A stretch of 12,031 nt of DNA from positions 1-12,031 of the forward strand of contig CBFDCR010000112.1 in assembly GCA_965603365.1 (NCBI GenBank), written 5' to 3'. Within the stretch, counting starts at the first letter, position 1; every line of letters starts with the position of its first letter. The translations under genes and the position numbers were made by a program. The notes under the pieces are model-generated. The model searched no databases, was not told the DNA's origin, and saw nothing but the letters and a program-made list of their open reading frames with translations. Source of the stretch: JAHELQ01 sp965603365 (GTDB taxonomy: Bacteria > Acidobacteriota > Aminicenantia > UBA2199). Below are positions 7,127 to 12,031 of the stretch, in pieces.

Positions 7127-7155
7127 ATTTTAAACCAAATTTGCCTTTTAATCAA
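7127..7155 (-). promoter_or_regulatory. Sigma-70-like promoter before AraC-type copy 1
   Basis: On the minus strand TTGATT (7155-7150) is followed by a 17-bp spacer and TAAAAT (7132-7127). This matches the TTGACA/TATAAT consensus at 4 and 5 of 6 positions with ideal spacing. The -10 box ends 6 nt before the TTG start codon, so transcription would begin at about the start codon. The surrounding DNA is AT-rich, which raises the chance of a random match. Confidence 0.45.
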
Positions 7156-7195
7156 AGTAATTCACCCGGATAATCCCTTTTTTTTCACCAACCGA

Positions 7196-7460
7196 CCCTT
7201 TGAGCTCCGAAATCACACCCTCGAGCTCCGATATCGATCCCCTGGGGCATCGATCGCGACCCTTTAGGCTCCGATATCACACCCCTGGGGCATCGATCAT
7301 GATCCTTTTAGCTCCGATATCGATGCCTCGAGCCCCGATATCGACCCCTCGAGCTCCGATATCATACCCCTATGGCATCGATCGCGACCCTTCGAGCTCC
7401 GAAATCACACCCTCGAGCCCCGATATCGATGCCTCCGGCTCCGATATCACACCCTTTTAA
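7196..7460. repeat. Palindrome-rich 21-22 bp tandem repeat array (about 12 units)
   Basis: Units aligned on the core GAGCTCCGATATC begin at 7202, 7223, 7245, 7266, 7288, 7309, 7330, 7351, 7373, 7394, 7415 and 7436, i.e. spacings of 21 or 22 bp. There are two unit types: type A, GAGCTCCGATATC and variants (GAAATC, GAGCCCC), and type B, GGGCATCGATCRYG, at 7245, 7288 and 7373. The type B units always start 22 bp after the unit before them. Nearly every unit is built from 6-bp palindromes (GAGCTC, GATATC, CTCGAG, ATCGAT, TCGCGA). The array fills the gap between the C-domain gene and AraC-type copy 1. Short reading frames across it are broken by the 22-bp steps and are not considered genes. It is not a CRISPR: there are no unique spacers. 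Confidence 0.85.
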
Positions 7461-7497
7461 CCCAATATTAGAGGTGAAGAGATCTTTCAAGGGACGC

Positions 7498-8970
7498 TTA
7501 AAAGTCGAAGGTGTTGTCTTCGTTGGTGAAGACCTCGGGGGCTGCGGTCTCCATGTCATGGGAGAGGCGGATATCTTTGAGTTTGATGTCGGGGTGATCC
7601 GCCGCGGTGGAGAGGATATGCCGGAAGTGGTGGACAAATCGCTGGATGGTCTGCTGTTTAAACAGGCCGGTACAATAGATCATGACCAGGTATAAGCCCT
7701 CGCCTATCTCGGCGCCGGTGAGGAACAGGTCAAACATCGACAGTCTGGACTCAGGGATCTCCTGTTCCTGGTCTAAAACGATGGGCGGCAATTGTTTAAA
7801 GTCCGGGTAGGTAAAGCTGAAAAACACATCGAAGAGGGGATTGCGGCTGCTGTCCCTGGCCTTGACGACGCCATTGACCAGTTCTTCAAATTCATAATCC
7901 TGGTTCTCAAAGGCCTGGAGGGTCTTTTGCTTCACCCGTTCCAGAAAATCCGTAAATGTCGGTTCCTTATCCACCCGGTTTCGCAGCACCAGGGTGTTGA
8001 CAAACATGCCGATAATGCCATCCAGGCCGGCACGGCGGCGGCCGGCCACCGGGGTGCCGACGATAATGTCTGTCTGGCGGCTTATTTTTGACAGCAACAC
8101 GTTGTAAATGGAGAGCAGCACCACGAACAGGGTGGTATGTTCCCGAACCGCCAGCTCTTTCAACAAGATGGTCTGCCTTTGATCGATCCTGAAACTAAAG
8201 GACCCGCCATCATAGCGTTTTGGCCGCGGCCGCTCAAAATCGGTGGGCAGATTCAGTACCGGGACCTCTCCGGCAAACGCCTTCAACCAGTAGGCCTGCT
8301 GACTCTTTAAGGCGGCAGTCACCGCTGCACTCCGGCGCCATTGGACAAAATCTTTATAACGGAGCTTTAGGGCCGGTAAATCGCTCTCCCCCTCTATATA
8401 GAGGCGGAGAAACTCATTTATCAAGATGCGTCTGGAGGCCTGGTCGGACATGATGTGGTGCATGTCGATCATCAACAGGAAACGATCGGCGGCCAAGTCC
8501 ACCGTGCCCACCCGCAGCAGCGGCGGCCTCGATAAATCAAAGGGCCTGACAAAATCTTCTATTTCGCGGCCCTTCGCGTCCCTGGCGGCTATATGACAAC
8601 ATTCAATCTCAAACGCCACCACTCTATGTATCCGCTGCACCGGCTCTCCGTCTGCGTATTCAAAGGATGTGCGGAACGAGTCGTGCCGGTTGATCAGAAT
8701 TTTAAATACCTCTAAAAGCCGCTCTTTATCCAGCCCGGCCGGGATCACTCTCGTCTCCACCACATTGTAGACGATACCGGCCTCCTCAAATTGTTGGATA
8801 AAAAAGAGCCGCCTCTGTACCGGTGACAGGGGGTAGTACTCCCTCTCTTCTACCGGTTGTAGGGGGGGAAAACCGATATCGAGATCGATGCCTTCGGCCT
8901 TTAACCGGGCCTCCAGGAGGGCCCGCTGCCTCGGCGATAGCGCGGTCAGCCGCGAAGAGAGATCCTTCAT
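7498..8970 (-). CDS. Free-standing NRPS condensation domain protein
   Basis: A 490-residue protein made of one condensation domain with short tails. The N-terminus is a helical linker (LSPRQRALLEARLKAEG, 11-27) like those in front of internal NRPS C domains. Core motifs in order: YPLSPVQRRLFFIQQ (46-60), RHDSFRTSF (95-103), HHIMSDQ (171-177), YKDFVQW (205-211), GTPVAGRRRAG (305-315), IIGMFVNTLVLR (319-330), NQDYEFEEL (356-364), RNPLFDVFFSF (376-386). Both histidines and the Asp of HHxxxDG are present, but the usual glycine is Gln177, and WS after it is AS. The domain normally makes the peptide bond between two carrier-bound residues. The protein stops just where an adenylation domain would usually begin (ending NTFDF). 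It may work in trans with the NRPS ending at 11403, act in product release, or be a remnant of a broken module. It starts 4 bp after the permease stop with a strong SD. Confidence 0.92.
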   Translation of the reverse strand: MKDLSSRLTALSPRQRALLEARLKAEGIDLDIGFPPLQPVEEREYYPLSPVQRRLFFIQQFEEAGIVYNVVETRVIPAGLDKERLLEVFKILINRHDSFRTSFEYADGEPVQRIHRVVAFEIECCHIAARDAKGREIEDFVRPFDLSRPPLLRVGTVDLAADRFLLMIDMHHIMSDQASRRILINEFLRLYIEGESDLPALKLRYKDFVQWRRSAAVTAALKSQQAYWLKAFAGEVPVLNLPTDFERPRPKRYDGGSFSFRIDQRQTILLKELAVREHTTLFVVLLSIYNVLLSKISRQTDIIVGTPVAGRRRAGLDGIIGMFVNTLVLRNRVDKEPTFTDFLERVKQKTLQAFENQDYEFEELVNGVVKARDSSRNPLFDVFFSFTYPDFKQLPPIVLDQEQEIPESRLSMFDLFLTGAEIGEGLYLVMIYCTGLFKQQTIQRFVHHFRHILSTAADHPDIKLKDIRLSHDMETAAPEVFTNEDNTFDF

Positions 8971-8974
8971 ACCG

Positions 8975-11392
8975 TTACTCCTCCTTTAGGGCATCCACGG
9001 GGTTGGCGTGGGCAGCCCTGATGGTGTGATAACCGATGGTCAGCAGGGTGATGACGGCCAAAAGCAGCGGCGACAGGATAAAAAGCAGCCAGGGCATGGG
9101 AATGCGGTAGGCATAGTTCTGCAGCCAGTTGCGGACGAGGTAATAGCCGATGGGCCAGGCCAAAACCGTGGCCGCAGCCACCAGTTTCAGCACATCTGCG
9201 GTCAACAGGCGGAGAATATCGCCGCTGCCGGCCCCTAAAGTCTTGCGGATGGCGATCTCCTTCTTCCGCTGATAGGTGTTAAACGAAGACAGACCCAGCA
9301 GCCCCAGGCAGGTAATAATAATGGTCAGGATCACGAATAGGCCCAGCACCTTTCCGAACCGGTAATCCGCCCTATACTGCCGGTTAAAAAAACCCTCCAG
9401 GAAAAAATAATCGAAGGGATACCCCGGGAAGATCTCTTGCCACTTCTGCCGGATTAAGGATACGGCATCGCCGATATCCTTTGTGACCGGATTCAACCGG
9501 ATCGAATAGTAACTCTTATACAGGGTATTAAACAGGAACACAATGGGTTCATGGCCCTTCTTCAGCGACTGCTGATGATAGTTTTGAATCACACCGATGA
9601 TCTTGAAACTGCCGGGAATCTCCCATATCGATATATTCCGATTCAGCGCCCCTTCGGGCTTGCCGTATCCCAGCGATTGGGCAGCCGCTTCATTGAGGAC
9701 AGCCGCAGTGTTGTCGGTACCGTACTGCTGTGAAAAGTTCCGACCGGCCAGAAACTTGACCTGGTAGGCGGGTAAAAAATCGTCGTCTACGAAGATGATG
9801 GACAGGATCTTGCCGGTCTTAAATTCGGTATTCTCTTTCCAGGTGAGACGCTGGAACTGGGGGGGGCTGCCGGGAATGGTGAGGGAGCCGGTGACCTTTT
9901 GGATAGCCGGATACCTCAACAGCTCGATCTTTAAACTGCCGACATTTTTAACGTACTCCGGGTTAACCGGGGTATTGGGCAGGGGTAGGCCGATGACGTG
10001 ATCGATACGGATGCCCAGATCCTTATTCTTCATATATTGAATTTGCTGATATACGGAGGCAGTCAGGATAATGAGAACCGCTGAGGCCACAAATTGAAGG
10101 ATCACCAATATCTTTCGCAGTCGATTGCCGCCGGCGGTCCGACTCAATGCCGTGCGGCTCAGAACGGATATCGACGGGAACGAAGAGAGCACAAAGGCCG
10201 GGTACACCCCGGACAGCAGGGAACCGGCGATATACAATAGAAACAGGTGCAGCCAGAACAGGTAGTGGGATACATAGAGGGGGATATTTTTGCCGGTGAG
10301 TGCTCGCAAATCCGGCAGAAAGGTAAGGGTGATGATGACGGCCGCGGCAATGGGAATGATATTGATCAATAAAGATTCCGTTAGAAATTGTTTGATCAAC
10401 TGGAGGCGGTGTCCCCCCACTACCTTGCGCAGGCCCACCTCCCTGGCCCGTTCCATGGCCCGGGCCGTGGACAGGTTGACATAGTTGATCCAGGAGATCG
10501 TCAGGATGAGAAAGGCGGTGATCAATAAAAAGTAGACCATTTTGCCGCTGCCGTTGTTGGTGTCGTAAGTGAGATCCGAGTAGAGGTAGATGTCCCGGAG
10601 GGGCTGGAGTCGGTAGGTCCAGTTGGCGGCCCGGGGAACTGTCTTGAGAATATATTTATCGATAAACCCGGGAAGTTTGGCGACCAGGGCGGCGGGGTCG
10701 GCGCCGGGAGTGAGTAATATATACGTATAGACGGTGGAGAATATCCAATCGGAGTGATCGGCCGGGAACATGGTCTCCAGGGACATCAGCATAGCGAATT
10801 TCATATGGGAGTTTTCCGGGATATCCTCAAAGACCCCGGTCACCAGACACTCTTTTTCCCCCCTCGTGGTGGAGATGCGAATCGTTTGATCCAGGGGATT
10901 GTCCTGGCCGAAATATTTCCCGGCGGTTTTTGCCGAGAGCATTACCTTGTTGGGTCCCCGGATGGCGGTTTGGGAATCCCCTTGCAGTAACCGGACAGTG
11001 AATAAATTAAAGAAAGCGGGTTCGGTCACGTATATTTTTTCGTCTTTGTAGGTATGCTCCCTGAAGCTGACGGTATTGTTCTCGAAGCGCAGACATCTGG
11101 CCACCGCCTCTACTTCGGGGAATTCGTCTCGCAGCGCAGGCCCGACATTGTAGGAGGTCAGGGCCAGGCGGTTCACCACCCCGTTGTCTTCGCGGCTGTT
11201 TCGCTGCAGACGGTATATGTTGTCTCTATGTTCATGAAAATGATCATAACTGAGCTCGAAGTGGACGTATTGAAAGATCAGCAGGTAACAGCTCACGCCC
11301 ATGGCCAGCCCCAGCACGTTTAAGAGGGAAAAGAACTTATTTTTCCACAGGCTGCGGCTCATGATTACAAAGTAGTTCCTGAACATCTTCAT
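8975..11392 (-). CDS. FtsX/MacB-type ABC transporter permease (double FtsX domain)
   Basis: An 805-residue inner-membrane protein. One membrane segment lies near the N-terminus (about 21-45, FSLLNVLGLAMGVSCYLLIF), followed by a large extracytoplasmic MacB-periplasmic-core-like domain (about 46-285). The first FtsX block has membrane segments near 286-306, 340-360, 376-402 and the signature AREVGLRKVVGG (316-327). Another membrane segment near 428-448 precedes a second extracytoplasmic domain. The second FtsX block lies at about 682-800, with EIAIRKTLGA (712-721) and three membrane segments. This architecture of about 800 residues is the fused MacB_PCD-FtsX-FtsX permease type, which works with a separate ATPase; none is in the window. 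It lies between NRPS genes and shares their operon, so export of the peptide or self-protection is plausible but unproven. The start at 11392 is supported by AAGGAG 6 nt upstream. Confidence 0.93.
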   Translation of the reverse strand: MKMFRNYFVIMSRSLWKNKFFSLLNVLGLAMGVSCYLLIFQYVHFELSYDHFHEHRDNIYRLQRNSREDNGVVNRLALTSYNVGPALRDEFPEVEAVARCLRFENNTVSFREHTYKDEKIYVTEPAFFNLFTVRLLQGDSQTAIRGPNKVMLSAKTAGKYFGQDNPLDQTIRISTTRGEKECLVTGVFEDIPENSHMKFAMLMSLETMFPADHSDWIFSTVYTYILLTPGADPAALVAKLPGFIDKYILKTVPRAANWTYRLQPLRDIYLYSDLTYDTNNGSGKMVYFLLITAFLILTISWINYVNLSTARAMERAREVGLRKVVGGHRLQLIKQFLTESLLINIIPIAAAVIITLTFLPDLRALTGKNIPLYVSHYLFWLHLFLLYIAGSLLSGVYPAFVLSSFPSISVLSRTALSRTAGGNRLRKILVILQFVASAVLIILTASVYQQIQYMKNKDLGIRIDHVIGLPLPNTPVNPEYVKNVGSLKIELLRYPAIQKVTGSLTIPGSPPQFQRLTWKENTEFKTGKILSIIFVDDDFLPAYQVKFLAGRNFSQQYGTDNTAAVLNEAAAQSLGYGKPEGALNRNISIWEIPGSFKIIGVIQNYHQQSLKKGHEPIVFLFNTLYKSYYSIRLNPVTKDIGDAVSLIRQKWQEIFPGYPFDYFFLEGFFNRQYRADYRFGKVLGLFVILTIIITCLGLLGLSSFNTYQRKKEIAIRKTLGAGSGDILRLLTADVLKLVAAATVLAWPIGYYLVRNWLQNYAYRIPMPWLLFILSPLLLAVITLLTIGYHTIRAAHANPVDALKEE
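8978..8987 (-). promoter_or_regulatory. Shine-Dalgarno sequence of the free-standing C-domain gene
   Basis: AAAGGAGGAG on the minus strand lies 7 nt before the ATG at 8970. It is made of the last codons of the permease gene (…Lys-Glu-Glu-stop), so the two genes are probably translationally coupled. It also supports the ATG at 8970 as the start. Confidence 0.75.
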
Positions 11393-11398
11393 TTTTTT

Positions 11399-11404
11399 CT
11401 CCTT
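11399..11404 (-). promoter_or_regulatory. Shine-Dalgarno sequence of the permease gene
   Basis: AAGGAG on the minus strand, 6 nt before ATG 11392, overlaps the TAA stop of the upstream NRPS (TAAGGAG). It fixes the permease start and indicates co-translation with the NRPS gene. Confidence 0.75.
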
Positions 11405-12031
11405 ACCCGGTTAAAGTTTCGATCTCCCCTAAAATCCGGTATAACTTCTGCATCTGCTCCTCCTCTACCCTGATCTGTCCGGCGATTTCGGCAATGATGG
11501 GATGGTCGAATATCAGCCTGATCGGAAGCTCTACCTCGAAAGCCCGGTGTATTTCATTAACCAGGGTCATGGCCCGCAGCGAGTGTCCCCCCAATTGGAA
11601 GAAGTTATCGTTGATGCCGATTTTCTCCAACTGCAGTATATCTTTCCAGATTTTGACCAATTTTTCTTCCACCTCATCGGTGGGGGCCTCGTACTGTATG
11701 CCGCTGTCGAGCCCTCGATTGGGGGCAGGCAGCGCCTTTCGATCCAGTTTGCCGTTGGCTGTCACCGGGATCTGCTCGCTGGGGACAAAATAGGCGGGTA
11801 TCATGTAATCGGGTAAATAGTCGGACAGGTAATTCCGCAGTTCAAGGCTGCCGGGCAATTTGTCAAGGGTTCCTGCCGGCGAAAATACAATGTAGGCTGT
11901 GAGGTAGTGGTCGTCGGCCCCGTCATGACGGGCCGCCACCACGGCCGCCTTGATCCGTGGGTGTGCCGCCAACCGGGCCTCGATCTCAGAAAGTTCGATG
12001 CGAAAGCCCCTGATCTTTACCTGGTGATCGA
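11403..12031 (-). CDS. Nonribosomal peptide synthetase, C-terminal end: A-domain tail and PCP (partial, start beyond right edge)
   Basis: The frame is open from the right edge to TAA at 11403, about 209 codons. At the edge it reads DHQVKIRGFRIELSEIE, the A8 motif of an adenylation domain, so a start within the window is not expected; a TTG at 11972 lies in the middle of this domain. Downstream are PDYMIPAYFV and the A10 motif PVTANGKLDRKAL (its lysine coded near 11750). The carrier domain follows, with DNFFQLGGHSLRAM; the phosphopantetheine serine is coded at 11582-11580. After the carrier comes only a short charged, probably helical tail (EEEQMQKLYRILGEIETL). There is no thioesterase, reductase or condensation domain, so the chain must be passed on in trans. 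The tail could be a docking helix, though it lacks the classic TPSD donor signature as far as I can see. The substrate code lies outside the window. Confidence 0.95.
   Translation of the reverse strand, partial: DHQVKIRGFRIELSEIEARLAAHPRIKAAVVAARHDGADDHYLTAYIVFSPAGTLDKLPGSLELRNYLSDYLPDYMIPAYFVPSEQIPVTANGKLDRKALPAPNRGLDSGIQYEAPTDEVEEKLVKIWKDILQLEKIGINDNFFQLGGHSLRAMTLVNEIHRAFEVELPIRLIFDHPIIAEIAGQIRVEEEQMQKLYRILGEIETLTG

Noticed and set aside
7196..7460. CRISPR array
   Set aside because: Units are contiguous and degenerate with no unique spacers between them, and no cas genes are nearby.
7200..7637. Repetitive short peptides encoded on both strands across the tandem array (e.g. 7-residue ARGxDIG-like repeats)
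   Set aside because: The 21-bp period yields 7-residue repeats in any frame, but the 22-bp steps break frame repeatedly and no SD or conserved start is present, so I treat the array as non-coding.
11403..11972. A 189-residue stand-alone A-tail/carrier protein starting at the TTG at 11972
   Set aside because: The A8 motif continues in frame upstream to the window edge, so the TTG is an internal codon of a larger NRPS.

Overview
The window is a stretch of a nonribosomal peptide synthetase (NRPS) biosynthetic locus. Every convincing gene lies on the minus strand, so transcription runs from high to low coordinates. Both edges cut through NRPS genes. The organism is a bacterium with moderate GC in the NRPS genes and clearly AT-rich accessory genes. 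Large modular NRPSs next to a roughly 800-residue double-FtsX (MacB-like) permease, and short repeat elements read through in frame inside NRPS domains, would fit an uncultivated Aminicenantes/Acidobacteriota-like lineage. That assignment is inference from gene style only; no rRNA or marker gene is present.

Layout in transcription order (right to left): (1) 12031-11403, the C-terminal end of an NRPS (end of an adenylation domain, then a carrier domain, then stop). (2) 11392-8975, an FtsX/MacB-type ABC permease, starting 10 bp after the NRPS stop. (3) 8970-7498, a free-standing condensation (C) domain protein, starting 4 bp after the permease stop. These three are tightly packed with good Shine-Dalgarno (SD) sequences overlapping the preceding gene, so they look like one operon. 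(4) 7497-7121, a non-coding stretch holding about twelve copies of a 21-22 bp palindrome-rich tandem repeat and a good promoter-like sequence. (5) 7120-6749 and 6395-6024, two paralogous 123-residue proteins that are only AraC-type DNA-binding domains, separated by 353 bp of AT-rich non-coding DNA. (6) 6023-5864, a short regulatory-looking gap with a terminator-like hairpin and two inverted repeats. (7) 5863-4478 and 4467-3076, two paralogous proteins of the circularly permuted ATP-grasp ligase type. (8) 3061-1, an NRPS beginning with a condensation domain, followed by an adenylation domain and a carrier domain, running off the left edge.

How it may work together (inference): the upstream NRPS ends on a carrier domain with no release domain, so its peptide must pass in trans, either to the free-standing C domain or to the C domain at the start of the downstream NRPS, whose N-terminus carries the LTPMQEG signature typical of communication-mediating acceptor ends. 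The two ATP-grasp proteins could add or couple an amino acid or amine to the product by ATP-dependent amide formation. The permease could be part of an exporter or resistance system. The two small AraC-type proteins are candidates for local regulators. The HTH, ATP-grasp, repeat and regulatory block sitting between two parts of an assembly line is the most unusual part of the window.
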